Shown: positions 1 through 16,665, counted from the first letter of the stretch. The stretch: 64,000 bases of DNA from Homarus americanus (GCF_018991925.1 NW_024736071.1:15196920-15260919); one strand, 5' to 3'. Notes: generated by a model not told the origin, from the sequence alone. Made by a program: numbers and translations.

Positions 1-288
1 GATCTTGCAACTAGAATTAAACAACACAAATACAGTGTTAGGACAGGCCAGGAATCCAATGCTCTGTTTGTTCATTTGAGGGATAACAAGCATTGCATTG
101 ACTGGGATAATGCCTCCTCAATATTACCATGTAATTCAATTGATAGTAGGAACATCATAGAATCTAGTCTTATTAAACATACCGAAGCATTCAACATGAA
201 TTTGAGTAACGGCATGTACAAGCTGGACAATTTTGTAATTAAGAAGATTTGTGATCAGGTGAGAAGGCCGGGTCACTTGACCATCTGA
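1..288 (+). CDS. Penelope-like retroelement protein, GIY-YIG end (5' cut by window)
   Basis: The frame is open from base 1 to a stop at 286-288 and encodes the C-terminal part of a Penelope-like element polyprotein (reverse transcriptase plus GIY-YIG endonuclease). Visible motifs are RIKQHKYSVRTG, then ALFVHLRDNKH and IDWDNA, then an IIESSLIKH block and a YKLDNF tail. These are the arrangement of the GIY-YIG half of PLE endonucleases (R..QHK, then the H...H.IDW block). A second, broken copy at 4760-5578 on the minus strand matches block by block. The GIY/YIG residues and the RT lie upstream of the window. No host gene is implied. The frame is undamaged as far as it can be seen, so this may be a fairly young copy. 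Confidence 0.75.
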   Translation, partial: DLATRIKQHKYSVRTGQESNALFVHLRDNKHCIDWDNASSILPCNSIDSRNIIESSLIKHTEAFNMNLSNGMYKLDNFVIKKICDQVRRPGHLTI

Positions 289-553
289 CCTGACCACCAA
301 CCGTTGTGTGCTATTTAAAGATTAGTAGGGTCATTACCTAATACCTGACCATTGTGGACCTGGTCTCACCCTCCTCTGTATATATACACCTTGATTTGTA
401 TTACTCTCTCTAGTCTGTACTCACCCCTGAAGATGTGAATTACACGAAAGCGCTTGGGAACTTCGTGTTTTCTTCTTTCCTTGTGGTTATCAGCATATAC
501 CTAGATCACGCGCACCTACAGTGATTTACTTGCATATATATATATATATATAT
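289..553 (+). mobile_element. PLE 3' untranslated tail ending in (TA)n
   Basis: This follows directly after the PLE stop codon. It contains a hairpin-bearing block around 427-470 and a terminal block (GTGATTTACTTGCA) that runs into a short (TA)n at about 534-553. The same tail, wholly or partly, recurs at 5799-5941 (minus), 5940-5960 (plus), 7136-7200 (minus) and, diverged, 15697-15800 (plus). This recurrence is what identifies it as the element's 3' terminal region. Confidence 0.7.
427..449 (+). ncRNA. Hammerhead-ribozyme-like core in PLE tail (candidate)
   Basis: CTGAAGA is followed by T, a GTG/CAC hairpin with a five-base loop, then GAAA. This resembles the CUGANGA...stem II...GAAA core of hammerhead ribozymes, which are known from Penelope-like element terminal repeats. 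One extra base sits between the core and stem II. The stem III/stem I partners and cleavage site were not established, so this may be a decayed or merely similar hairpin. Confidence 0.3.
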
Positions 554-1090
554 TAACAAACACACTAAACAACGAAAAGACAAGTCTGCACATTTAAACA
601 TATGACATATAATGATAGAGAGAGAGGCAAACAGCTGTGGAATTATATTTCCATCACTGTGTAGAGCAAAATCACAAAAACAGATTATCGCCCCTTTCTG
701 TTTGTCACGGTTTACAGTAAAAGAATATACCAGTTACCACAAACTGATAAAATTCTGATAAAGTGTGACCAACAGCAACGCCAGTCTCCCTAATAGCTGG
801 TTAATTTCACGCTCTGATGTTGGCTGTGATGATGGTGAAAATATATAATTGCTATAGTGATGTATATAACCTGCCCATAAAAAGGCCAGAAAATATTCAT
901 CAGATCTCGTGAGGACTGTTGAAATAATTTGCGCTTTAATTAAGGTCATTAACTAGCCATTTAATTTTTACTTTTTTCAGGTGCTTACTGATACAAGTTT
1001 TTATTATGGGAGGTTTTCATTGGTATATATGTAAAGACATATTGCTTCCATACTTTGTCATATATCTATAGATATTACATTTTTATTTCG

Positions 1091-1196
<106 letters not shown>

Positions 1197-1346
1197 AAGA
1201 CCGTTGTGATCTCGATAGGTTTTATACGTAAAACTGTCCAATTTTACCCAATTACCAGTTTTTCTCTCAAGTCTTTTGTTCTTGCGGCGAGTGAGAAAAT
1301 TTTCACTTTAATTTTGCTCTTTTTTTTACATGGCATCTGTGTTTTG

Positions 1347-1449
<103 letters not shown>

Positions 1450-4182
1450 TATAAGCAATTATTAGAAGGTTGAGAGTAAATATGTATCGTCAATATGTGA
1501 TTCTGAGTGGTGGAGTGGTAGTGACTGAGTCGACTCTCTCCTTGGGTCGGGGGAACGAGAGCTTCGGCCCCAAAGCCGACAACAGTTGCAGATATTGAGT
1601 ATGAGGCTACAGTCACTGAATGCCGCATAGATCTGCTGTTCAACTAATTCAACTCAGCTAGGATATCTACTTATGTATTAGGATATTTAATATTAAGGTA
1701 ATAAAATGGCGGCGAAGGTGTGGCTATTGGGGGAGGCTGGAGGACACGTGACTGAGGAATTCATCTTGGAGAGAGAGAGAAGGCGGGAGGGAGGGACGGG
1801 GGTATAACTAAGAGAGAGAGAGAGAAGTGGTGTGGAGGAGAGTGGAGAAAAGAGGAGGGGGGGAAGGGAAAGGAAAGGTGAAAGATACGGAGGTAGTCAG
1901 AGTGTGACACAAATGGAAGCAAGAAGGAAGATGGAGAAAAAAAAGAAAGAAGGAGAGAGAGAGGCAGAGATGTTTGAGATATAATCATACAATAATAAAT
2001 CTTGTACTCGGCCTTGTTTATATACTAACGGTCAGAGCACACGACGATGACACCGCCGTAGTGCCCATCATGTGAGAAGACAGGAATGTGATGCTGATGT
2101 TTGTGTTTCATTGATGTACCAGAATGTGAGGCAAACAGTGTAGACTCATCACATTTATTTTTTAAGTCATGAGGGTTGTTGTTATGTAATCCTAATTTAT
2201 CGTAACCATTGACTTTAAATTGACTTCATCTCTCGTGGGGAAAATAAATGGATATCATTGTGACTACTGAATATAAAGGGAAGGATGATATGTGGAGGCA
2301 GAATAGTGTTATACTGTATTCAACGCTCCTCGCTCCAGTCTCACGTCGCTGTGTTAATGAAGGTGTTAATACTCAGCAGCTTCACCTTCATTAATGCACA
2401 AAACCAACGTTACCGCTCAATTCAAGGCTCTGTTTTGGAGGAGGTTTGTAGCCGTCAGCTTCAACCTTTAACGCTGCTTTACCAGATGAGCCATTATTAG
2501 TAATCGCTAAAGAATATATTTCCCTGAGTCCCCAATTTCATTTTAATCTCACACAGGTAGGACAGTTCTCGTAGGGGACCATAAAGGGGACCTTTGTAGA
2601 GCTGCTCACAGACATCCCTTGGTATAGCATTCTCTTCTAGAGGTATATGTTTACTATAAACCTCTAGCTACACAAGCACTTCTCAACACTGTATCGGCGA
2701 CTGGGTGTAACTTTCGCTCTGGGTGTATTAATATCACAAATATATGTTTTTATTTCAACATTTCTGGTGTATTAATGCAGAGTGTTGTCAGTGCTGGTGT
2801 TGCTTTAATACTATAAGGCTGTGGCGCTGCCCTGCGCTCTAGCCACTTGTTCGCTGGCCGCAGAGAAATGAATATTCATACCCTGGGACACCGCCAGTTT
2901 GCACCTGCACCTGTTCATTTCCTCGGATATGAATTCTAATTTCTGGTATATTAACTGTCCCTATAAATTTTGCTCAGTCGTTGGTGATATTAGATGTTTG
3001 TGTGTGGTGCGCGCACAGTATTGCATATTTCCTATTTTATTAACGGGTAATATCAATTTAGTTTTGTTTACCAGCAATTATATTTGTCAAGAAAAGAATT
3101 GGGAATACTGTATACGAAAGAAGAAAAGTGTGACTCGTGAAGGCCAAAAAGTACCCTATAACAGTCTGTATTAGTTCACAACATTATACGGATATATACA
3201 GTATATATAACAAAGCAGTAATGGGGGATAATAGACAGTTTTCTCGCCATCATCACGAAAAAAATATTTCACAATAATATCATACTCAGCGTTATACACC
3301 ACAGCTGGACAGATATACTGTAGATAATACACTTCTAAGTACGAACACAGACATATAATTACCTGCTACAATATAAAACAGACAGTAGGTAATATGAAAC
3401 TAGGCAAAAAAGATAAACAGTGTAAAGTGATGAGGTAATGCAGAAGGTTCAAGAGGTGGTTATCACATATTGGCATTTATAGTAATAATTAAGAAATTGT
3501 TCCCGTGATTGTTACCTGCTGTACGTCTCCAAGTGGTGTTATATAAAAACAGATCATCTCACAATAGATAAAGGCTATATCCGTGTAGTATGGCAATCTT
3601 CATAACATCTCGTGTGGTATTGATGATTCAAAAGATCGACAAAGCTTTATCAAATCAAGGGATTGATAAACCAAGGAATGTTATTACAGGGTGAGAAATT
3701 TACCGAAAGATCGATACCTTCCATTTGTTTATTATTGTAGCTGAGAATGGTGGGGTCATGGACACAAGAATCAGACGAGTCATCGAATTTACAAGTAATT
3801 ATTTAAATCTCAAAAGACTCTTGGCACAATCCTGATTAAGATGTGTTTAATAATTCAGATCATAGTAGGAAGAGTTCGGTAGTTCTCATCATTATTAAGG
3901 GGCTTCCATTACTCATATCCTTATCAGAAGGCTTCCATAAACCACAAAAGTCTTTCCCATTAACACCGGTTTTGACAGTTTCGTTTTCGGCCTACGTTCA
4001 CAAAATTTAATGCTGGGATAACAGTGGGTGTTGCCTGATGTGAACACCCCCCAGTGAGTCGGACCAGGATAAATTTTGTCTCGATACTCTAGCTATCTCC
4101 ACGGCGATATCTAGAACACACTGTATCTTCTATCATTATGCTGAAAACATACAGCTGTAGTATTCATTCTCTGCATGTACTG

Positions 4183-4246
4183 ACACACACACACACACAC
4201 ACATATATACACACACACACACAGACACACACACACACACACACAC
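4183..4246. repeat. (CA)n microsatellite, interrupted
   Basis: CA repeat broken by one short TATATA stretch and one CAGA. Confidence 0.9.
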
Positions 4247-4338
4247 GTATCTCCCCACACACATTCTCTCCACACTACAATAAATCAACTCCGACTGTCA
4301 GGACTGATTTTATTAATGCTTTCCCTCACCATCCCACA

Positions 4339-4457
<119 letters not shown>

Positions 4458-4538
4458 GTAGATCCACATTGTAAACGTGGATAAGATCAATTTTGATAAA
4501 ATCACACAGGAAAAAGGGAAACAATGGAGCACCTTAGC

Positions 4539-4565
4539 TTTCGTCTTTATTCAAGACATCTTCAG
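4539..4565 (-). ncRNA. Hammerhead-like core, PLE terminal block (candidate)
   Basis: On the minus strand: CTGAAGA, T, then GTCTT / GAATA loop / AAGAC, then GAAA. The 5-bp stem is perfect. Its sequence differs from the stem at 427-449 while pairing is kept, which suggests selection on RNA structure. Catalytic ability is unproven. Confidence 0.35.
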
Positions 4566-4759
4566 AGGCAACTGAATTACAAGGACTGAGAGAGGCTTAT
4601 GTACACAGGGTGACCTTACAAAACATGAGGTCAGGTCAAAAACATGATATCCTCTAAACCATACACCAACACCACCGCAAACATAAGAGGAGCTTAAAAG
4701 AAAGGGGGACATAACTAGTCATGTTAAGTCAGGTCCAAAATATGAGACCCACTAATCAT

Positions 4760-5578
4760 CTACCCTACATCTACCTCGAATGCTTTCAAAGCATTTTTAA
4801 CCTTGGGCCACTGACAAATAAATTTATGAAACATATTATCAGTTTTGTACTCACCATCACTAAGGTTTATATAATTAAATTATCTAATCAAACTTGCTTC
4901 AACCAGAAGTCTTTCTGTGACACATGCTGATTTATACACTTCTAAACTGTTTTCCCAATCTATAGGATGATTATTGTTCCTTACATGAACGAACAGTACA
5001 CTACTTTCAGATGCTGTTCTCATATTGTACTTGTGCTGTTTAATTCTGAGTTGCAATGCTTTTCTAGTCTGACCTACAATACACAATTTCCATTACAATT
5101 GCTACATGGAATGCAGTAAACACTCCATTTACATTCAAGGTTGGGCTATTCTTAATTAATATATTAGTAATAGTTGAGTCATACTTAAAAACAACATTAA
5201 TGTTTAATAATTTAAGGGACTGAACTAACGGGACAAATTCATTGTGATAAAGTAGAGTCAAAATATTCTTAAATGTAGGAACTTGCCTGGTTTAAGTAGA
5301 ATTAAAGGATTTTTTAGCCCTTTTAAAACAATGATCAACAAACAATGAAGGGTACCCAAGTTTTTGTGCAATGGAACGAATGTGTTTCAATTCTTCATCA
5401 ACAAATTCAGGTCACAAATACGCAAACATCTCAAAAACATAGCAGAAAAAACTGACATTTTGGTAGACTTCATGGTGACTCGATAAAAAATGTATGAAAC
5501 TGTCTACCTGTGTAGGCTTTCTGTACACCTTAAATTTATAGTTATGACCATTTCTCGTGATAAGCATATCAAGAAATG
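4760..5578 (-). pseudogene. Broken PLE reverse transcriptase end plus GIY-YIG endonuclease
   Basis: Read from 5578 downward, the first block is [11 protein letters not shown] then YRKPTQVDSF, the 'FLD-x-L...YRKPT' region near the end of Penelope RTs. A GYPSLFVDHCFKRAKK-like thumb block follows. Then comes GVYCIPCSNC, the GIY part of a GIY-YIG domain. After a frame change come CIVGQTRKALQLRIKQHKY (YIG-like VGQT and R..QHK) and NNNHPIDWENS. The tail ends with an EYKTDNMFHKFICQ block. At least two in-frame stops, one frameshift and one further stop between LIR and FNYINL make it non-functional. It parallels the plus-strand copy at 1-288 but is clearly diverged, so the two belong to related rather than identical PLE families. 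Confidence 0.75.
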
Positions 5579-5580
5579 CC

Positions 5581-5798
<218 letters not shown>

Positions 5799-5941
5799 GA
5801 CCACAAGAAGAAAAACACAAGTTCCCAAGCGCTTTCGTGTAATTCACATCTTCACAGACTAGAGAAGTAATACAAATCAAGGTGTATATATACAGAGGAG
5901 GGTGAGACCAGGTCCACAATGGTCAGGTATTAGGTAATGAC
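5799..5941 (-). mobile_element. PLE 3' tail fragment
   Basis: Reverse complement of about 335-490. The hairpin GTGAATTACAC-GAAA is at 5833-5855, but about 10 bases just 5' of it are missing, so the core starts GTGAAGA rather than CTGAAGA. A plus-strand terminal block (CTACAGTGATTTACTTGCA) follows at 5942-5960. Confidence 0.65.
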
Positions 5942-5956
5942 CTACAGTGATTTACT

Positions 5957-5959
<3 letters not shown>

Positions 5960-6036
<77 letters not shown>
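5960..6036. repeat. (TA)n microsatellite after PLE terminal block
   Basis: Uninterrupted TA repeat immediately downstream of the PLE terminal block GTGATTTACTTGCA. Confidence 0.95.
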
Positions 6037-7200
<1,164 letters not shown>

Positions 7201-8482
7201 TCATGTATTTTTAAATAACATTATTTTCATCAGATTCCACTTAAACTGAATTATGAATGCATGAGTTGAACGAGATAAGCAAAATGGTGGGATCGGAAAT
7301 GAAATTTACCGAACTTATATCCAATTGATTAACGGATTACTACCTTACCGAGGTCACCAACTTAAGAGTGATGGACTGTACATACAGTATACTGTATAAG
7401 TGCACATGTGTTGCTCAACGATGGTCACTTTAACGAGGTCCAAATGAAAATTTAGTTTTTATGTAAAGGTAAGGTATAGTAGAGGAAGTCGTCCCTAGAT
7501 CTGAAGACTATATTGTATAGTTGACATTGAAGCTCGTCAGCACTACTGATGATCAGCTCCGCGTTTCTTATATTGATATAGTTTCACCAAGCGTTTTAAC
7601 ACTGTTAGCTTATATTTTGTCTCTTGGCAGTTTATCTTGAAGGACAATTTAAGTGGTATTATATCACATTTGAGACATTTCAGCTATGTGTTACAATGGG
7701 CAACATCTAATTGTATTTTGAAAATATTGTTCAGCAAGTTATTTGCTTCACTGTGTTTTGTAGGTTCCTAGTAGCATAAAAAAATATTATTTTGGCTTAA
7801 TGTTCGATTTTTCAGGACTGATGCTGTACTGTCCTCGACGCATATTGTTTTAGTTAACCCTTCATTAATCAGTATCCTCTACCATAACTCTGAATAGAAC
7901 TAATTTTCTTCTTCTTTTTATTAAGTCTCATTTGGAGCCAGTTTGTCTTTAAGAAACCTTTAGTCTGTTAAAACTTTGTTCCATATTTGTTTAGGTTATT
8001 TTTGTTGTTACCTTAACTCAGAATTTTAAGTGTAGTCGTACAGCTTCAGTTCATGGAATACGAGTATTCATAGTTTGCGAACCTTTGTGAATCGATTTCC
8101 ATGCCTTAATTACTCTCATTTCCACAATCTACGCCACCTGGTGTTCAATGTCTTTTACTTTTGGTAAACCTAGAATTATCAAGACAGATTTAGCAGTCAC
8201 TTAGTAGACGCCTTTAAAATCAAGAATACTTATTGGTTGACAAAAGTCTCGTTCTTTCCACAGCAACCTTTCTCAAACAATTATTATTTCCTCTGGAAAC
8301 TTTATGGTGAGGTTTGTCAACTGTTGCCTAAATCAATGTGGTAATTTTAATAACACAAATAATGAGATTACGGTAAATCCTTAATGGTTGTGAATCCGTT
8401 GAATAATCAATTTCTTTAAACATTTATGTATCAACTCTTCCCTCTGATCCTGTATATAAGTTCATATCTAAGATGCTTGTGT

Positions 8483-8484
<2 letters not shown>
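7201..8484. other. No gene recognised
   Basis: AT-rich sequence with many stops in all frames. No repeat or motif was recognised. Confidence 0.5.

Positions 8485-8564
<80 letters not shown>
8485..8564. repeat. (TA)n microsatellite
   Basis: Uninterrupted TA repeat of about 78 bases. Confidence 0.95.
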
Positions 8565-8567
<3 letters not shown>

Positions 8568-9341
8568 CTTCCACATTTATATAAAATCATTTCAAATCTA
8601 GAATTCTCGCATACTAGAAAATCGTCCGGCTTTCCTCGCCAGGAATTGGGATATCTCTTGCACACGAACTATGGTTGTAATCATTTACTTCATCTCATCA
8701 GTAGTTCTCTGCTGGTAAAACAACAACAATGCATCCAGATCACATTTGTTTATGCCTATTGAGCTTAACACGTATCGTAATTTGATGACAAATCTGACGA
8801 TGTTAATGACGATGACAGGGCGGTGACAAGAGCACTTTATCAGTCATCCTCCTTTTGACGGGAAGGACGTTCAAGTAAATGTGGAAATGTGGGTATTTTC
8901 GTGAATCGAATTCGGCCATCACCCTTAATGACTGACCAGTTTCGGTCGAAGAAGTTTGGATTCTTAGTGAGTAATATCAATAAGCTGAGAAGAACGCAGG
9001 ACAGTTCCTGCCATAACCCCTTGCAAAACTCTCCTTTCAGTTCCAATTGGAGTCCTATGTGGGACAACTCCCCCCTCCCTACCCGAGGCCCCACTGACAC
9101 ACTAGGACTATCTCACAGGCATAGATTTCCCCGTGGTTGGAAAAGTCTGTTCTGGCGGTTTTCGATCCACAAACGCGGATATCGCGTCCAGGACGATTAA
9201 AAGTTGCTCAGGCGTATTGTATGACTTTTACCTTTCCCAGTCAACGTTTTTCGCTGATTTTAATGAAAGCCAATGCATGTTGCGTTTTGTTTTGTCGTTT
9301 TTGTTGTGTCATTTACACCACGTAACATCACGTGAACTGTT

Positions 9342-9342
<1 letters not shown>
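8565..9342. other. No gene recognised; locally less AT-rich
   Basis: The stretch 8840-9200 is less AT-rich than its neighbours and is open on both strands for about 90-100 codons. The translations resemble no family I know, and no splice or start context singles out one frame. Confidence 0.4.

Positions 9343-9403
<61 letters not shown>
9343..9403. repeat. (TAA)n microsatellite
   Basis: About 20 perfect trinucleotide units. Confidence 0.95.
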
Positions 9404-9471
9404 TAACGGTTTATTGAAAGAGCATGGCAGCCGGAAGGCTGAAAATATACAGTTACTATGTGAAAATATAG

Positions 9472-9475
<4 letters not shown>

Positions 9476-9541
<66 letters not shown>
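9476..9541. repeat. (GT)n microsatellite
   Basis: About 33 perfect GT units. Confidence 0.95.
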
Positions 9542-9599
9542 CTCACTGGTGAGTGTGAGCGGATGAATGCCACGGCAGGTGATGTTATTTTAGTGTTAT

Positions 9600-9945
9600 T
9601 GCTGTTTGGGGGACCGGGTGATTGGATTTAGTGAATCAGGTGATTGGGTTTTGAAAACTATGTGATTGGATTTTTTAGGTCAGGTGATTGGGTTTAGAGA
9701 ATTAGGTGGTTTGGTTTATTAGATCATGTGATTGGATTTAGTGAATTAAATGATTGGATTTACTGAATCAGGTGACTGGGCTTAGTGAATCAAATGATTG
9801 GGTTTAGTGGACTAGGTGATTGGGTTTACTAAACTAGGTGATTTGCTTTAGTGAACTAGGTGATAGGTGATTAAGTTTACCAGATTAGGGCTCTTAGACC
9901 GAATGATTGGATTTCATGACCTAGGTGATTGAGTTTAGTGGATAA
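9600..9945. repeat. Degenerate 21-22 bp minisatellite
   Basis: Imperfect head-to-tail units built on AGGTGATTGGGTTTAGTGAA, roughly 16 copies with many substitutions and some length changes. Confidence 0.75.
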
Positions 9946-10158
9946 ACAACTTAAAACATTAAAACAAGTTATTATATAGAGTGAAACATATCTTTATCTC
10001 AATGAAACAAACGTTTGAATGACTGTGATGTTCTGCACTTCTTAAAGGTGTTCAGTGAAGTGCTCCAAAAATAATTAAGTTTCGCCAACTTCAGATTCCT
10101 TGGTGTCGATTGTAGGTTCTTTTCTTCGTTCTCCAGCTTCTTAGTATATCCTTAAATT

Positions 10159-10933
<775 letters not shown>

Positions 10934-10937
<4 letters not shown>

Positions 10938-11650
10938 GTGAAATACACGTACTCAAATACTGTAGCAATCTTTGGTCAATGTGTATAGCCAGACATGCTG
11001 CTGTTCCTGTGTCATTTCCTTCGCAACATGTCCTTCTTTCACAAATGGCAATATTCCCTTGAGATCAATAACCTAATTCCCTGGAAAGCTTATATGATAC
11101 GCATATCTGCCTTAGTAACGGTGAATGATTATGCTCAGGTTCAGAATTTACGAGCAGTATTTTGTTGAGCATTGCCTCAGGTAAGTGGATACTCGTTACT
11201 TGCAGGTAGAGTAGCTTACCTGAGTAGCACCGTAATGAAGGAACACTGTTTGGTAGAACAGGAACTTGTGAAGGACAGACATTAGAAGAGACACAAAACC
11301 GCCTCTACCTGTGGCCAAGACACGTACGTTTACTGCGTTCAGAAATTAATTTATCATCTCTTTGTCACATGTCAGGAGAGAAAAACAGAATTCTTAAATC
11401 ATTTATTCTCGGCAAATAACAATACCATACACAATAAAAAATACCAGTAACTCTCTTCACCCCGCCTCTAACTCTTATTTCTGACAAGAAAACTAAACAA
11501 TACGAAATTATCGAGCTACAATTCCGTGCTTTTTGTTTATACCTGATGCGAGCAAGATCAGTTTTTCTGTGAGAAGAGAGTGCCAACCAGTCTGGCTCAG
11601 GCGGCGATGTGCTTAACAATGATTAGGGCGTGGCTGATTGCTGCATTGTG
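10934..11650. other. No gene recognised
   Basis: Unremarkable sequence between the (TC)n tract and the 32-bp minisatellite. No coding or repeat signal was recognised. Confidence 0.5.
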
Positions 11651-12161
11651 TACCCTGTAACTCACCTAACCACCAGGTGGTGCACCCTGTAACCCACCTA
11701 ACCACCAGGTGGTGCACCCTGTAACTCACCTAACCACCAGGTGGTGTACCCTGTAACTCACCTAACCACCAGTTGGTGTACCCTGTAACTCACCTAACCA
11801 CCAGTGGTGTACCCTGTAACTCACCTAACCACCAGATGGTGTACCCTGTAACTCACCTAACCACCAGATGGTGTACCCTGTAACTCACCTAACCACCAGG
11901 TGGTGTACTCTGTAACTCACCTAACTACTAAGTGGTGTACCCTGTAACTCACCTAACCACCAGATGGTGTACCCTATATCTCACCTGAGCACGAGATGGT
12001 GTACCCTATATCTCACCTAACCACCAAATGGTGTACCCTATATCTCACCTAACTACCAGTTGGTGTACCCTGTAACTCACCTAACCACCAGATGGTATGC
12101 CCTATATCTCACCTAACCACCAGATGGTGTACCCTATATCTCACCTAACCACCAGATGGTG
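11651..12161. repeat. 32-bp minisatellite, 16 units
   Basis: Sixteen head-to-tail units of TACCCTGTAACTCACCTAAC followed by CACCAGGTGGTG; one unit is a base shorter. Each intact unit contains the near-palindrome ACCACCAGGTGGT. Units 11-16 mostly carry CTATATCTCAC in place of CTGTAACTCAC, so two sub-families are arranged left and right. Confidence 0.92.
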
Positions 12162-12500
12162 GTTATAGAAGATATCAGAAGGCTGGGTTCCAAGTACAGT
12201 TTGGATGATTAAATTTAAATTGACGGTTTTCACTGTTTGTGTCAAGTCACGTTTAATAATTTATGTGCTGTTCAGTTCGGTTATTTCATATTAGCTGCAT
12301 CAGTAAAAATAGTGTAAAGTTTCCCAGATTGTTTGTGTTATGTTTTACAGCATCAACGTGATCAAATATAACAAGTCGTTTTAAAAGAGAAGAATTTGCC
12401 TTGAGTGCTTTGACTCTATGAACGCTCATGTTAGCACTTGTCGCGACAGTCACTGCCCCGACCGCACCACCTCATTGGAGGACATTATGTCATCACCAAC

Positions 12501-12546
<46 letters not shown>

Positions 12547-13157
12547 CTAAAATAGAACGAAAAATTAAAAAGTTCATACAAACAAATATTCGTTTCCCAA
12601 TTCCGTTGTAAGCCATATAAGAAGGTCAGTGACAACTGTATTCTATGGTAATTGTGTATGGGTTCCGAGGACTAGGATATTATGTACAGTACTGTACATC
12701 GATAATTGGAAAATCGATAAGGAAGTATGTAAACAAAACGAGTGGGAAGTTTAAGGTAAATTTCAGGTTGTTTTCTACTCAAAGAAAGAAGAAGCGCTAT
12801 CATTACGAATGTTATCCTGCGTAGGTGTGAGAGGTACCAGATGACTCCTTCAAATAAGTTATCACTCTGTGGACAAGAGAATGAATACACCCTAGAATTA
12901 ATAAATGAGTATCATATACACCTGATGTTTCCGGGTGTCTTTTGTAACGAGTGATGGACCTAACCTCTCTAAAGCCTCACACTTGATGGATGTTACTGGA
13001 GAACTAGAGTCTATGAAAACATCTACGATATGAACCCGACCACAGGCTCTAGCATAAGGACCACCTGAGGTATGCAGTATGAAGCAAAATAGAGAGCAAT
13101 AACACAGTCAGGTTCCTCGAACGAACAGTTAAAAGAGGCTGTGAATGAGTCTGAAAA
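12162..13157. other. No gene recognised; contains (CA)n at 12502-12541
   Basis: AT-rich spacer before the cuticle-gene array. The only clear element is a CA microsatellite of about 20 units. Confidence 0.5.
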
Positions 13158-13367
13158 GGGATCTTTGGCGGTAAGCTGATCCAACTTCCAGCAGGTGTGA
13201 CTGTTGCTGTTGCAGGTTCGTCTGGTGTTGTCCTCTCCAACGGCCTAGAGCTTGGTGTGAACCCATTCGGATCGCTACGCCTGAAACTCACCTCAAATGT
13301 GACTGGTGCTGCTACTGAATATTCTGGTAAAGTCTTCTCCCACGGCAAGAACATTCAGCCCAGTTAA
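13158..13367 (+). pseudogene. Cuticle protein exon 2 relic (3' part)
   Basis: From GKLIQLPAGVTVAVAG onward this matches the last module of the intact copies (GRLIQLPAGVTVASAG). Upstream in frame there are stops, so the signal peptide and first two modules are missing. Unlike the intact copies, the 17 bases encoding DNIQY are absent after SNG. The frame therefore runs on through LELGVNPFGSLRLK and SGKVFSHGKNIQPS to a stop at 13365-13367. In the other copies the same tail is out of frame, downstream of their stop. No promoter or exon 1 lies upstream, so this is read as a dead copy. Confidence 0.8.
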
Positions 13368-14606
13368 ACATCTTCAAGAGTAAACCATTGCTGGCGACGA
13401 GTATTCACTCATCACAAAAAATATGTATTAATCTGTAATTCTTCTGTACAATACTTGTAAAATGCACGGTCATGGTACTTTTTTATCAGTAATAAGTCGA
13501 GTATATTTTAATTGTGGAATTAAGAAAATTATTATACAAATTTGTAAATTCCATGCCTTAACATAGTGGCAGCATGAATATCGTTTTAGGATGGCAGTTC
13601 AGTGGTCCCGGATTCTAATGGAAGAACTAATATAAGATTTATGGCTTGTGTGAGCCTTTGTCAATACTACGGCCACATTACTAACAATTTATCATGTACA
13701 CCCAATTGGTTCACAAACATCCAGTCTACGGGAAGAGGTAGAACTATCATCTTTCAACCTCTGTGGTACGTGTTGCCCAGCCAATGAGCACCCGGTAAGT
13801 TGGGCTTGAGTATTACTTACTTCATCAGGACACACCCCCACTATACCTCTTCTAGTCCATTATGAAAAAAAATAATTTCACTAACTCGGTGCATTTAAAG
13901 GTTGAACGAACTTACAAGACTACCAACCAATACTTCATAAAATCAGTGTTTAATGTAAAAAAAAAAAAAAACTATAATAAACATTGTCTCAAATTATATA
14001 TGCAGACAAGTTCTTCAGCAGATTACAAGCCAAAAAACCTGATAGCACAGGAAAAAAAATCTCATTCTAACAGTCTTCAGTCTTACCGGATTTACCTTCT
14101 TAAATAACCTTTAGGACCTGATTGTATTTATTTTGCCTCTACCGTATATTAATTATTTAAATAATATAACCAAGCTAATTAGAATTTACATTTTATTACC
14201 AATGCACTTTATTATTTGATCACCACATATTTGTTTTGTTCTCAGATAAAAACGTTTATTACAAAATTGGAAGTAGGAAGTCAATTTAATTCCATTTTAA
14301 AATTTTCTTACTTCTTTAACTTTTAGTACTTCTTGAAACTAAAACATGCTTGCTTAAAACAGGCCGAAATCGTTGAGAGTGGAGAGCTATTATCACCAAC
14401 CGTCAGGAACCTCTGCTTAGTGGCAACACTACGTTGAAGGGAAACGTAAAATATTGGACAAGTATCCCAGAGATCTTCTTTATACTATCTACTGTTGGAT
14501 AGCGTGGCAAGTGCAGTCATCTCCTGCCCTGTCTTATTACAGCTCCACACATTCCTAGACACTGACACCTCTCAGCCACACACTTCCTTATAATAACATC
14601 CTGTCC
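13368..14606 (+). other. 3' flank of relic unit, no gene
   Basis: Diverged homologue of the 3' UTR and intergenic DNA after each intact copy (compare 18761-20980). The AATAAA present in the intact copies is not preserved at the equivalent place. The match resumes at 16015 after an inserted element. Confidence 0.7.
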
Positions 14607-14607
14607 C

Positions 14608-16014
<1,407 letters not shown>

Positions 16015-16665
16015 CCTTTCACTTAAACACTTCTTCACTTTATCTTTGTACAAATAAATACATTTCTTGTTATCAAACAATCTTGTCGCTCTTAACTTTC
16101 TCTTCACCCTCATATCTATTTATCGTACTTCTTCTCCCACTCTGTTAAAGTTCTTGTTTACACATTCCTTTAGCCATTCCATTTACCTTCATACTCCCAA
16201 CATGTACACACGCTCTCTAAACATTCTGTATCTGATCATTTTTAACTATTCTCTCTAACTCCAAGTGATTTTACAGTTTTATTTTCTTCTCATTCCATCC
16301 CACAAAACAATCCCCAAGAAAAAAAAAAGACATCCAATGGACGCAATACCTAGTAGAGGATAAAGATGGACTATGAAAATTAATAATACTTATATAAATA
16401 TAAATAACAAAAGTGAAAGAAATAAAAGTAAGAGAAAGAAAATACATAATACTAATAATAGCAATATTCATAATAGTAATATTTATGATACTGTTAATAA
16501 GAGGGAGATATTACACAGGATAAATAAGATGATGCAAAAAAAATAAATACATATGTAAATATAAACGTTCAGTTCAGTAAAATATACTGACATTTTTGAT
16601 CAACAAGAAGGGTAACAGGATCTCTAAAGGCCACAGGGAGTTGTCTTCAAGGTGGCCAATTGGCC
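16015..16665 (+). other. 5' flank of orphan cuticle exon 1, no gene
   Basis: The first part is a diverged homologue of the intergenic DNA seen at about 20985-21110. The last part, from about 16595, matches the promoter-proximal DNA of the intact copies. No coding signal was recognised. Confidence 0.6.

Noticed and set aside
8840..9200. Possible 103-codon gene, open on both strands
   Set aside because: No similarity recognised, no splice or start signal, and both strands equally open.
11651..12161. CRISPR-like array (regular 32-bp repeats)
   Set aside because: The repeats are contiguous with no spacers, and the genome is eukaryotic: a minisatellite.
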